In this document: in pieces, positions 45,986 through 57,021 of the stretch | How positions within the stretch are numbered: position 1 is the stretch's first letter | Layout: every line of letters starts with the position of its first letter | From: Jaltomata sinuosa | Lineage: Eukaryota; Streptophyta; Magnoliopsida; Solanales; Solanaceae | DNA length: 64,000 bases | Assembly: GCA_003996215.1 (NCBI GenBank) | Contig: QJPP01000280.1 | Span: forward strand, 62,001-126,000 | Direction of reading: 5' to 3' | Position numbers and translations under genes: made by a program | The notes under the pieces: model-generated | What the model saw: only the letters and a program-made list of their open reading frames with translations | What the model was told of the DNA's origin: nothing | Database searches by the model: none

Positions 45986-48562
45986 TCAGAGTCTAGCATG
46001 ATGTTGGAGACCACCAGGGTCTCTAAAGCAGGAGCAATCGCTGGAATAGGTGCAAGCGACATCATCTTGTTGAGCTCCAATTTTCTCTTTTATCGGCTCC
46101 TCAGCTAGTCGAGACAACTTCTTTACTCTTTCTAACTCTTTTTCTTTGCTGGTTCTCTTGCGGTGTTTTCTTTTCCTTGATTTGTTCTCACCGCCTTCCT
46201 TTATAGGTTTCTCTTCTTGCGATCCCAACACCATTCTCATAACAGCTACGGTTTTAACAAAACCCTTCTCCTCAGTATGCACATCCGTAGGGGCTTCATC
46301 AATAACATTGATAACCGAGACCACCCTCATGTCTCTTGGTGGCTTCATCAATTTACACACATCAAACTTGACCAATTCATTGTTTAATCTGAATGTCAGT
46401 TCATTTCTTTCCATGTCGACCAACACTCTTACAGTGGCTAACAATGGTTGTCCCAAGATTATGGGAACTTCAAAGTCCACTTCACAATCTAAAATTACAA
46501 AGTCAGCTGGGAATATAAACTTACCAACCTTTACCAACACATCAGACAATATTCCCACTGGTCGGTTTACTGAACGGTCAGCCATTAACACCCTCATGGT
46601 AGTTGATTTGGGATCTCCCAAACCCAATTGTTTATAGACTGCTAGTGGCATCAATTTGATGCTAGCACCAAGATCACATAAGGCTTTTTCAAAGTTGAAT
46701 TTCCCAATAGTACAGGGAACAGTAAAAGCACCTGGATCTTCCTTCTTTTCCACTAACGATCTTGAAGAAATAGCACTGCAGTGGTAGAGGTTATCTTCTG
46801 GTTCAAATCTCACTGACCTCTTCTTGGTAATCAAGTCCTTCATGAACTTGGCATATCCGGGCATTTGTTCCAGAACGTCCACCAGTGGGATGTTTACTGA
46901 TATCTGCATTAGCATGGTCATGAAATTTAGGAACTTGCTATCTTCCACTTTCTTCTTCAACCATTGTGGGAAAGGAGGCGGTGGCCGAGGCATCATAGTT
47001 GGAAGTTTTTCAACTTTCTTGCTTTTATTCGTGAGCACTTGAGTAGCATCCTCTACCACATTTTCATCCGCAACATCACCTTTCTTAGTCTGAATTGCCG
47101 GATGTGATTCCGATAATATTTTACCGCTTCTCGTAGTGATCGCCATACAACTCCCGTCATTCCTCAGGTTTTGAATGGTGTCACTCGGCAAGGTACCTGT
47201 CTTCCTTTGATTTAGAGACGCCGAGTTTTGACTCACTTGCTGCTCTAATTGCTTGATCAAGGTGGAATGTGAATCCACTACCTGGCTTATTGCTGCTAAT
47301 TCAGTCCTCATCTCCTTTACCCCGGAGTCAGTAAATTCCACCTTCACCAATATCTTTGCCATCATATTCTCCAATTTGGACGTCCCTGTCTCATTGCTAG
47401 CTCTTTCCCGGTTACCAAGTGGTACATACAACCCACCTCTATCAGTTTTATTCTTCCAGTTCCCCTGATCACGATCTCTGTAGCCAGCTTTTTCATAGTA
47501 GTTGTCCTTCTGATAGTTCCGACCTTGGTTTCCCTGGCCATTAGCCTGGAAACCCCCCAAATAATTAGCCTCCTCATCAGATTCAAACTCTGCTGCTCTA
47601 CCTTGGGAACCCACAGCTTTCACTTTCTCCATACCTCCTGACAACAAATGTTTTGTCAGTAGGTCCATTTGCATTTTCAGATGGGCCATATCTTGGTCCC
47701 GCTCTTCCTCTTTCCTGTGCTGTTCCGCTGACATACCGACTTCATAAGTGCTAGCAGCCACCTCTATATCCCGCGTATGCCAGACCCTGTTGGTTTTAGT
47801 GAGCCGGTCCAAAATATCTGTGGCATCGATAAAGGTAAGACCCATAAACGCTCCACCAGTTGCATTATCCAGTGTCGGCTTGGTAGCCGAATTTTGTGCC
47901 CTGTAGAATGTTTGCATTAGGAAATTATCGATCAATTGATGGTTCGGGAATTGTGTCAGCTTCTTCTTGAACCCCAACCAAGTCTCATGAAAAGCCTCAT
48001 GAGGTTTTTGTCTGAAGTTGCTAATTTCATCCCTCAACTGTATCATCCTAGAGGGAGGAAAGAACCTTTCTAGGAAAGCTCCTTTCAACTCTCCCCAGGT
48101 TGTGATAGAATCGGGGGTTAGCTCTGTCAACCATAATGCTGCCTCATCAGACAGAGACAATGGAAACAACCTGAGCCTGATCGCTGTTTGACTTACTCCA
48201 GGCAATTCGAATGACTTGCAGATACCCAAAAAATTCATGAGGTGTCGGTTTGGGTCATCACCAACCACACCACGAAAACCCCCTCTCAAATTCAACAGCA
48301 GAATAATTGTGCTCATAATGTTGAACTTGGCCCCGGGCTCTAGCGGAGGAAGAACAATGGCGCCCGTAGCACCAACTCCATCTAATGCAATATCATCCTC
48401 TATATCCTCAACATTCAAGTGATGCTGAGCCTGTTGATCCTGCTGTTCTGCAGCGAGCCTTGCTGCCTCCTGCTGTTGTACATTCATGGTTTGCCTTAGC
48501 GTTCTTGCGAGCTCGGGGTCGTAGGGTAATATTGGTTCACCCGAGCATCGGGTACTTGGCAT
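45986..48562 (-). CDS. gag: Athila-like gag-protease, intact long frame (about 858 codons)
   Basis: I chose the ATG at 48562 (MPSTRCSGEPILPYD); the open frame begins slightly upstream without an ATG. The gag core includes DPNRHLMNFLGICKSF, LFPLSLSDEAALWL and FLERFFPPSRM (residues about 90-180). A Gly/Asn/Arg-rich linker follows, then a coiled-coil-like segment (IKQLEQQVSQNSASL), a Pro-rich patch (MPRPPPPFPQWLKKK) and the retropepsin domain with ALCDLGASIKLMPL and VPIILGQPLL. The C-terminus is strongly basic (RKRKHRKRTSKEKEL). No zinc knuckle or RT is present. It is the only long intact coding frame in the window. Expression is not shown by sequence. Confidence 0.87.
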   Translation of the reverse strand: MPSTRCSGEPILPYDPELARTLRQTMNVQQQEAARLAAEQQDQQAQHHLNVEDIEDDIALDGVGATGAIVLPPLEPGAKFNIMSTIILLLNLRGGFRGVVGDDPNRHLMNFLGICKSFELPGVSQTAIRLRLFPLSLSDEAALWLTELTPDSITTWGELKGAFLERFFPPSRMIQLRDEISNFRQKPHEAFHETWLGFKKKLTQFPNHQLIDNFLMQTFYRAQNSATKPTLDNATGGAFMGLTFIDATDILDRLTKTNRVWHTRDIEVAASTYEVGMSAEQHRKEEERDQDMAHLKMQMDLLTKHLLSGGMEKVKAVGSQGRAAEFESDEEANYLGGFQANGQGNQGRNYQKDNYYEKAGYRDRDQGNWKNKTDRGGLYVPLGNRERASNETGTSKLENMMAKILVKVEFTDSGVKEMRTELAAISQVVDSHSTLIKQLEQQVSQNSASLNQRKTGTLPSDTIQNLRNDGSCMAITTRSGKILSESHPAIQTKKGDVADENVVEDATQVLTNKSKKVEKLPTMMPRPPPPFPQWLKKKVEDSKFLNFMTMLMQISVNIPLVDVLEQMPGYAKFMKDLITKKRSVRFEPEDNLYHCSAISSRSLVEKKEDPGAFTVPCTIGKFNFEKALCDLGASIKLMPLAVYKQLGLGDPKSTTMRVLMADRSVNRPVGILSDVLVKVGKFIFPADFVILDCEVDFEVPIILGQPLLATVRVLVDMERNELTFRLNNELVKFDVCKLMKPPRDMRVVSVINVIDEAPTDVHTEEKGFVKTVAVMRMVLGSQEEKPIKEGGENKSRKRKHRKRTSKEKELERVKKLSRLAEEPIKEKIGAQQDDVACTYSSDCSCFRDPGGLQHHARL

Positions 48563-48667
48563 GCACAACTCTGTACCATGTACCAAACAAAAACAACAAA
48601 TAAAAGTAAAAGCAGGAAATATGACTAAGAGTCAAATAAACACACAAGACTTAATAAACAATCGTAT

Positions 48668-48685
48668 TTCCCGGCAACGGCGCCA
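48668..48685 (-). other. Primer binding site, tRNA-Asp type
   Basis: The minus strand reads TGGCGCCGTTGCCGGGAA, complementary to the 3' end of plant tRNA-Asp except near its last bases. It lies a few bases inside LTR-B. Confidence 0.88.
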
Positions 48686-48690
48686 AAATT

Positions 48691-50198
48691 TGATAATGCT
48701 CAAATTACACCTCAAATTAAGAAGTGTAAGTGGTCGTCGTCAAATATAGAACCCAACAGAGGTTGGGGTCGATCCCACAGGGAATAAGGTGCAAATTAAG
48801 TCGTTAGGGAATTAGATGACTAATAATCAATAGTTTCCGAAAAATGGGGGGGGGTTGTATGGATCAAATTTTGATTGTTTCAAATAACAAATTGCAAGTT
48901 TTAACGAGTAAAATTCAGTAGAAGAGGTGAACTAGGGAAGTGTTCACCATGGCATCGTAACAATTTCGACTCAAAGCTTAACCGGGTTCTTTCTATATGT
49001 ATATCACGATGTGATTGAATTAATGGTATCATCTAAACGTTTCTCAACCAAATAGACGAATTTCCTTTTCAATTCTCTCAAACTTGAAAAGGTAAAATTT
49101 CTTATTTCAATACTAAACATCAAGTAGATTAATCTAGTTACAGCATTAATAACAAGACGAGAATTGGTGGTCTCGAATCCTCATAGCTAATCAAATTTCC
49201 CAGTATTAATCTCTTTGGTCAAGCAAATCAAACCTAGGGATGTTCTAATGTTTGCAACCATTAGAAAACGTAAATAACGAATGATTAACCACGTGACAGC
49301 ATATAAATTGAATCCTACGCTACCCGGAATCTATATTGTTACTTTTGCCATGGCTCCCACAACCCTAGTTGTGGGAAATTAGCTACTCATGCTATTAAAG
49401 AAATAGAAGAAAATCATATTCATAATAAGAGAAGGATTCTTACAAATCGTATGAAATTTACTTCAATTTTCCAAGAACAAGAAGCCAAAAATCCCAAGAG
49501 TAATCGAGGAAGAAGAAAGAAACGTGTATGTCGTATTTTTCCTCTCAAAAAGTCGCTCAAAATAGTCTCTAGAAATATTGGGTAATGAATAATAAAATAA
49601 CCCTAACACTGGGTATTTATAGTAGCCCAGGAAATAAAGTCCAAAAATAGAATTTTCGGAATCCCGCGTCGCGTTGACAGGTCGCCTGACGGACCATCAC
49701 GAATGTGACTGGCCGACACTTGAGCCGTCACTGCTAAACAGTGAGCTTCCAGGAAAATTCTTAGGTAAGTCATCCAGCAGGTGATGACTTACAACTTTAT
49801 ATGCGTTTTATGACAAATTTTCAGGTAAGTCGTCACCTGCTCGACGACTTACATGTATATAGGGTAAAAATGCATTTTGAGGAGTGCGTTTTATCTTGGT
49901 GGCTTGGGTGACAGTCCAGCAGGTCAGTGAAGGGCCGTCACTCCTAGGCAATGCTCGATGACTTGCTGTCTCGTCCTGTCGGCCTGACTGACGGCCAGTC
50001 ACAGGTGTGATGGGCAGTCATGCCAGCCGTCAAGCATAACCAGTTGAGGTTTTTGAACATTTTTTCTTCCGTTTCTATCTCTAGCTCCATTCCCTGCAAA
50101 TATAACAATAAAACATCAAAAACCATAAAAGTTGCTTGAAAACTCGCGAGTATTCTTAGTTAAAGGCGTCAAATGTGCCGTAGAATCCCGGCACATCA
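48691..50198 (-). repeat. LTR-B of the Athila-like element (1508 bp), shared by two units
   Basis: On the minus strand it starts TGATGTGCCGGGATTC and ends GCATTATCA. It is the 5' LTR of copy 1 and, by position, the 3' LTR of the truncated copy 2. It differs from LTR-A by scattered substitutions and short indels near 44250/49920. Confidence 0.9.
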
Positions 50199-51665
50199 AC
50201 ACCCTCAACTTAAAACGTTCGCTTGTCCTCAAGCAACATGACAACAAAAACAAAATGACGACTCAACTAAGAATACAAACACAATCTTTAGCAAATCATG
50301 GCCACTCAACAGTCTATTAAATTTAATTCAAGCCCCCCGGTAGTACACAAATGTATGAAACGCTAACTTGCAAGGATCCAAACATGTCATTCCGATATGA
50401 TAGAATATTCTACATACACACACAACAGCTATCCCAACAGTCAATAGATGATACAGAAATCTCGGTGCCCTCATTACAAAGAAGTCCCACACACAAGATT
50501 TTGGATTAGGTAAGGCGCTCACACTCACAAACGATTTCAAACACTGCACATGCGATGCCATAAGCTTGCCCTTGCTATTCTATTTCAGTTTTTCAGAAAG
50601 CCGCTCAGGATCACTACAGGACTTGTTTTGGCTTGTAATGAGGCTTTGGGTACAGGTAGGATACGTTTGGGGAATAGTGACTAAACCCTCCTTGGAATCA
50701 CCGACCTACTATTTCTACTTAAATTTACTTCGTCCATCCTTATTCACCTTTTTATTCCCTTCTTTCTAGCTACATGTGCGGCCTCTTTCTTTTGACAATT
50801 CTTTTTTCTTTTTTTTCATCTCTTTTTCATTTCTTTTTCTTTCTTTTCTTAGGCACACACCCAAAATTTTCATTCTATCCACAACCAATCTTATCCATCC
50901 TATTTTTCTTATCATTTACCTCTATAGTAGCCACCTTCAACTTAGGTTGATTGCCTGAGTTGAGGTGCGCGATGTCCAAGGAAGGACCAGGGCCAAAATA
51001 GGGATTCAAAGTTAAAAAGAAACGGTGACAGGTTATTGAAAGAATAGGGTCAATTATGGCTCAAACAGGGATCAAAGGGATTATTTACATTTGGACGGTC
51101 TTATAGGCTAAGTGGACTGCACACAAAAAGGGCCTTTGATCCTTTCCTAAGCAACCAACTTCAAGCTTAACAAAATAGACCGGGCAAGTTCTAGATGCAT
51201 GCACAAAGTAAGAATTTATAACAATAAGCTCACACACACTTGGCACCAAGAAACCATACCACTACCAACTATCAAAACATCAGCTCGGCTTAAGCATAAT
51301 TATAACAATCACAACCACATAATGACATTCAAGGATCAAGAACAGTCAATCGTTTCAAACATACGTACAAAATCAACTTTTTCAGAGGGGGCTCCTTTTA
51401 GTTCAACTTTCAAAAAGCCATGCTTGCTATAGACATCACAACAGAACCAAAATTTAAACGACAACCTAAACGACAATCTAAACATGCCGGTTCTACTAGA
51501 TAGCACACCGGAGGGAAAAGAAACACGACGACAAAAACCCTCAGTGGTGAAAGACTCACAGGTATCCCAACAACACCCTCAACTTAGACTCATGCATTGT
51601 CCCTAATGCATACATGTGAAAGCTAAAACTGTGAGAGAAAGGAATACCTGTGAAGCCCATAGGAC
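50199..51665 (-). other. Non-coding 3' internal region, copy 2
   Basis: This parallels 44530-45985 base for base with few differences, including the polypurine tract at 50199-50211. No supported frame. Confidence 0.7.
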
Positions 51666-53260
51666 TCAGAGTCTAGCATGATGTTGGAGACCACCAGGGT
51701 CTCTAAAGCAGGAGCAATCGCTGGAATAGGTGCAAGCGACATCATCCTGTTGAGCTCCAACTTTCTCTTTTATCGGCTCTTCAGCTAGTCGAGACAACTT
51801 CTTTACTCTTTCTAACTCTTTTTCTTTGCTGGTTCTCTTGCGGTGTTTTCTTTTCCTTGATTTGTTCTCACCGCCTTCCTCTATAGGTTTCTCTTCTTGC
51901 GATCCCAACACCATTCTCATAACAGCTACGGTTTTAACAAAACCCTTCTCCTCAATATGCACATCCGTAGGGGCTTCATCAATAACATTGATAACCGAGA
52001 CCACCCTCATGTCTCTTGGTGTCTTCATCAATTTACACACATCAAACTTGACCAATTCATTGTTTAATCTGAATGTCAGTTCATTTCTTTCCATGTCGAC
52101 CAACACTCTTGCAGTGGCTAACAATGGTCTTCCCAAGATTATGGGAACTTCAAAGTCCACTTCACAATCTAAAATTACAAAGTCAGTTGGGAATATAAAC
52201 TTACCAACCTTTACCAACACATCAGACAATATTCCCACCAGTCGGTTTACTGAACGGTCAGCCATTAACACCCTCATGGTAGTTGGTTTGGGAGCTCCCA
52301 AACCCAATTATTTATAGACTGCTAGTGGCATCAAGTTGATGCTAGCACCAAGATCACATAAGGCTTTTTCAAAGTTGAATTTCCCAATAGTACAGGGAAC
52401 AGTAAAAGCACTTGGATCTTCCTTCTTTTCCACTAACGATCTTGAAGAAATAGCACTGCAGTGGTGGAGGTTATCTTCTGGTTCAAAGCTAACTGACCTC
52501 TTCTTGGTAATCAAGTCCTTCATGAACTTGGCATATCCGGGCATTTGTTCAAGAGCGTTCACCAGTGGGATGTTTACTGATATCTGCTTGAGCATGGTCA
52601 TGAAATTTAGGAACTTGCTATTTTCCACTTTCTTCTTCAACCATTGTGGGAAAGGAGGCGGTGGCCGAGGCATCATAGTTGGAAGTTTTTCAACTTTCTT
52701 GCTTTTATCCATGAGCACTTGAGTAGCATCCTCTACCACATTTTCATCCGCAACATCACCTTTCTGAGTCTGAATTACCGAATGTGATTCTGATAATATT
52801 TTACCGCTTCTCGTAGTGATCGCCATACAACTCCCATCATTCCTCGGGTTTTGAATGGTGTCACTCGGCAAGGTACCTGTCTTCCTTTGATTTAGAGATG
52901 CCGAGATTTGACTCACTTGCTGCTCTAATTTCTTGATTGAGGTGGAATGTGAATCCACTACCTGGCTTATTGCTGATAATTCAGTCCTCATCTCGTTTAC
53001 CCCGGAGTCAGTAGATTCCACCTTCAACAATATCTTCGCCATCATATTCTCCAATTTGGATGTCCCTGTCTCGTTGCTAGCTCTTTCCCGATTACCAGGT
53101 GGTACATACAACCCACCTCTATCAGTTTTATTCTTCCAGTTCCCCTGATCACGATCTCTGTAGCCAGCTTTTTCATAGTAGTTGTCCTTCTGATAGTTCC
53201 GACCTTGGTTTCCCTGGCCATTGGCCTGGAAACCCCCCAAATAATAGCCTCCTCATCAGA
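51666..53260 (-). pseudogene. gag: Athila-like gag-protease copy 2, 5'-truncated and interrupted
   Basis: It matches residues from about DEEANYLGGF of copy 1 to the C-terminus. A TAA near 52308 follows VYK, where copy 1 has Gln, and a one-base loss near 53245 shifts the frame at the truncated end. The protease motif reads CDLGASINLMPL, with Asn where copy 1 has Lys. The upstream half of gag and the outer LTR are gone. At 53260 the sequence changes to viral copy B. Confidence 0.87.
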
Positions 53261-53321
53261 AGAGGATTTCAGAATATTTCTAGTGAATTTTCTGATGCCC
53301 TGCTATTTCTAAATGTTTATC

Positions 53322-53329
53322 CTTTTATA
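53322..53329 (-). promoter_or_regulatory. Pregenomic RNA TATA box, copy B
   Basis: The minus strand reads TATAAAAG in the same context as copy A. It points towards the truncated gag copy 2, whose sequence begins about 60 bp downstream. Confidence 0.7.
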
Positions 53330-53570
53330 GAGTAAGGATACATAGGAGAATGTATCTTAAATGTACACTTGGAGGGTTGTGATCTTGCCGACACTACAGT
53401 GGTTGATAATGATATTCTTCTTTTTTAAAAGAACGGTGATGGCTTGTCATCTTATTTTTGATAAGAGACTTACTTTTCTAGATTCCTTTTAGGAACAATA
53501 AGTTGCCTTTTGGAAAAAGTAATTCTGATTCTTTGAACCTCTACTTTTCCCAAATATCATTGTCCTGTTC

Positions 53571-54808
53571 TTAATAGGAGTCAAGATAGGCTGCTGCTAT
53601 TCCCGTGGGGTCTAGCATATCTCCATTATTGGTTTCTGCTGTAGCTTTTTCTAAGAGAAGCATAATGTCTTCGTCATTTGACTGATCATTGTCCATTTCT
53701 TGGAGGACTTTCTTTAATCTTTCTTTGAGCACATTCTTTGATGGCAAAGTTGAGGCTGCTTTGGGTGATACCTTAGCTGGGTTCTTAGATACCACTTTGG
53801 GGATCCATCCTCAAATTTTGATCTCTTTAGAGAGATACTTGATTCTATCTAACTCTATCTTGGCAAAGTTCCAGGATATAATATAAGAAATTCTTTTCTT
53901 AATAAAATATTTACATATTTTAATGTGTCCTGGGAGTGTGGAGATTTCTTCTTTGACTTGAAATTCATCAAAAATGTTGAGAAATTGCTGGGGAGAATAT
54001 CTCTATTTTCTCCAAAATAGTTCCACCATTCGTAAAACCATCTGGGGATGACTGATTTGACCATTTTTGGACAATATTTAACGAACCAAGTATGTCCTGG
54101 TTTGATATATAGGAAATTGAACCATGCATTCTTATAGTCATGTCAATTATAAGTCTGTGGCTTATGAGGCATAGATAATTTATTGGGGGTAACGAGGTGG
54201 TCTGTATACCATTCTGAAGGAGATAAGACCCTCTTGATAGTGAATCTAGAAAAACTAATAATTTCTGGATTCTTTTAACTCATGGTGTGTTCAATGATAA
54301 TAGACTCTGTGTATACTAATATGGTTTCGAAGTATCTTTGGGACTTAAGTGGATTATCTGTATCCAAAAAATTGTCATTCAAGTATACTGGTCTGATAAG
54401 ACTAGGAATCAGAGTTCCTTCATATTGTTTGTCTATCACCAGTATTTGCAAAACTTATTTTGTGAAGAAATCAAATTCTTCTTTTGGAGGAGATGTATCA
54501 GGTTTTTTTCCTGACGCTGGTTTAACTGCATGTGCAAAGGTCTCTGGGGCCTTCATTGTGTGGCTTTCTTTGGTTTGTACTGAAGAAGATGATGCTCCAT
54601 GCTCATTATTTTGGTTGATCAGCTTGGTAGGTGTAGGACCTTGTAATTTTGGGTACTTTGCTAGAGCAGTACACTTGTTTTGGAGTTCCATCCTGGGATT
54701 TTCTCCTGCTGGGATTGGTGGCCTCTGGGGTAACCTTGAGAGAGGGAGATCGAATGGTCTAGCCATTTGTTGTGGTTTCTGCGGTGAATCTGGCTTCTGG
54801 GGCCTCAT
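53571..54808 (-). pseudogene. Caulimovirid ORF2, copy B
   Basis: The frame starts near 54808 (MRPQKPDSP), with breaks near 54455, between 54455 and 54064, and near 53855. C-terminal residues 53795-53571 are open and match copy A (SPKAAST ... AAYLDSY). The copy A stop at 41158 is absent here (Leu codon). Function unknown. Confidence 0.72.
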
Positions 54809-56109
54809 TGCTTCCCTGTAGAAATTCTCTTGTTAAGAAATCTGGGAGGGAATTTTCTTCTCCTTTTATAAAGTCAATTTGAAAATCAAAGCTAGATAGT
54901 AGAGCTTGCCATCTAGCAAATATTTGTTTTGAAACAAGGTTTTTCACATCTTTTTGTAAAATTTCTTTAGCAGATTTGCAATCTACTCTAAGTAAAAATT
55001 CTTTGTTAACCAAGTCGTCTTGAAACTTAGTGATACATATCACTATAGATAAGACTTCTTGTTTAACAATAGAATAATTCTTTTGGGGGGAATTCCAGAT
55101 TCCTGAAGTAAAACAGACCAGTTACTCCTGCGACTCTGGGTCAATTCTTTGTTTGAGGATTCCTCCCTAACCAATGTCAGAAGCATCAGTTTCAACAATC
55201 ATAAAGGCTTCTGGATTAGGAATTCCTAGACATGGGAGAATCTGGACCAAAGCTTTAATTTGGATGATAGCTTTAGTTTGTTCATGGCTCCAAGGAATGG
55301 GGTTTTTTTCTAAGGCGCTTGTATAAAGGTTCACAGACTTGTCTTATTTTGGGAATAAAATCTCCAACATAATTAAGACTTCCTAAGAATCTTTGGAGTT
55401 GGGTTTTATCAATAATCTCATTGGGGAATTTGGAGGAGAACTCTATGGCTCTACAAATAGGTTTATAGGTACCTTGATAAAGGTCATGACCTAAAAATCT
55501 GATGGTAGTTTGAAAGAGCTTGATTTTCTTAGCACTAACAACTAACCCATTATTTTTTACTACTTTGAAGAAAGTATTAAGATGCTTAAAATGAGAATCA
55601 ATATTTTCAGAAAATATTAATACATCATCTATGTAAACAATAGACATATGACTGTAGTCATTGAATATTGAATTCATGATGTTTTGAAATTCAGACGGAG
55701 CATTCTTGAGTCCGAAAGGCATAAAATTCCATTCATATTACCCAAAAGGGACATTGAAAGAAGTTTTGTATTTATCTTTTTCAGAAATTTGGATCTGCTA
55801 AAAACCCGATTTCATATCAAATTTACTATAAACATTGGCTTTAAAAGTCCTTTTTAAAAGATCTCTTTTATTAGGAATTGGGCACCTAATCCATTTTAAC
55901 ACAGAATTAAGAGGTTTGTAATTTATAACCAATCTTGGTGCTCCTCTTTATTTTTCAGCATTTTTGTTGACATAGAAAGCAGAGCAGGTCCATGGTGATT
56001 TAGAAACTCTAATAATTTTGTTTTGTAAAAGATTATTAATTTCTTTTTAAAAAAATTCCATCATTTCTTGACTCATTTGAATAGGCCTTGCTTTAGTAGT
56101 AATGGCCTA
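54759..56109 (-). pseudogene. Caulimovirid reverse transcriptase and RNase H, copy B
   Basis: It keeps YIDDVLIF at about 55635-55612, FGLKNAPSEF and FLGSLNYVGDFIP. Stops at 56107, 56047, 55948 and 55798 match copy A positions. A stop near 55730 and breaks near 55282 and 55170 are separate changes. The frame change of copy A near 39150 is absent. The last part (55043-54759) is open and overlaps ORF2. Confidence 0.85.
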
Positions 56110-57021
56110 TTCATTGAATTCTTCAATGTATGGGAGTTCAATAATATGCCTTTTTCTTTCCCAAAAAGCATTCGGAAAATCCGAGCATATTTCTTGTTCA
56201 AATTGTTTTTGAAGAGTGGCTATTTTAGTAACCATTCTCAGGGTTTTTAAAATATGCTCAATTTTCTTTACTCTAATTTCATCCTTTAGAAAGGTGAAAT
56301 GTTAAGAAAGTTTGTTAATACTAAAAACTGTATTTTTTCTGATAAAATTACTTTCATCTTGTGAAAAGGTTTTGACAAAAGGAAAATGTAATTCTAAATC
56401 AGTAAAATAAGGTTTTATCTGGGAGATAAAAGGAATTCCAAGAATAATATCTTCATTGATATCTTCAGTAATAACGAAGTCATTTGTTAAACAAATTCCA
56501 TTATTGCAAATATGAGCTTTTGAAAGATTATAATTAATTTTTAAAAGTTCTCCCGTAGCGGAGTATAGTTTTGAAGTACTTTTTTGCAAGTATTGAGTGG
56601 GAATAATACCTTTTACTATGCAGTTACGATCTGCACCACTGTCAAGCAAAGTAATTTTGTTAATTAAAAATTATTTATTGATAACAATATGAATAGGTAT
56701 ATGGTGACTCTGAGGTTTGACCGAGGAAATGACAGTTACACCTGGAGCTTCAGTAGTAGAAGGAGAATATCCAGGTTCAGCTAAGTGGTCATTATTAAAA
56801 TGAAGAGGATTAATATCATCTTCTTGAGAAGTTTCATGATCAGAATCGGGGTTCTGACTGGTGACCTGTTTGAGGATTTGGTCAGTAAGAATATCCGTTT
56901 CAACTTTTCCAAGCCTAGATTTGATATTACAGATTTCATCCTTAAGATTGTAGACCTCATGAAGAATGTCAGCAATAGTGGGTTCAGACAGGCTGTCTGA
57001 TCGGTTCATGATTTGTTTCAT
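56110..57021 (-). pseudogene. Caulimovirid protease region, copy B
   Basis: 57021-56671 is open with the coiled-coil-like segment, and 56649-56302 has the protease motif MLDSGADRNC and IILGIPFISQIKPYF. A stop near 56668 separates them, and a short deletion relative to copy A lies near 56395, where the text corresponding to 38570-38600 is missing. Confidence 0.82.

Larger units (their letters stand above)
43010..50198 (-). mobile_element. Athila-like LTR element carrying only gag-protease (TR-GAG type)
   Basis: On the minus strand: LTR-B 50198-48691, primer site 48685-48668, gag-protease 48562-45986, non-coding 45985-44530, purine tract, LTR-A 44529-43010. No reverse transcriptase, RNase H or integrase is present in 4.16 kb of internal sequence. 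That matches terminal-repeat elements with a gag domain (TR-GAG). The tRNA-Asp primer site and DLGAS-type protease suggest the Athila/Tat side of Ty3/gypsy. A second, truncated internal region follows LTR-B, so two units share that LTR. Confidence 0.85.

Noticed and set aside
46146..46637. 163-codon plus-strand frame, repeated at 51826-52317
   Set aside because: It is antisense to the protease and C-terminus of the gag-only element, and Ser/Thr-rich only because of the opposite-strand codons.
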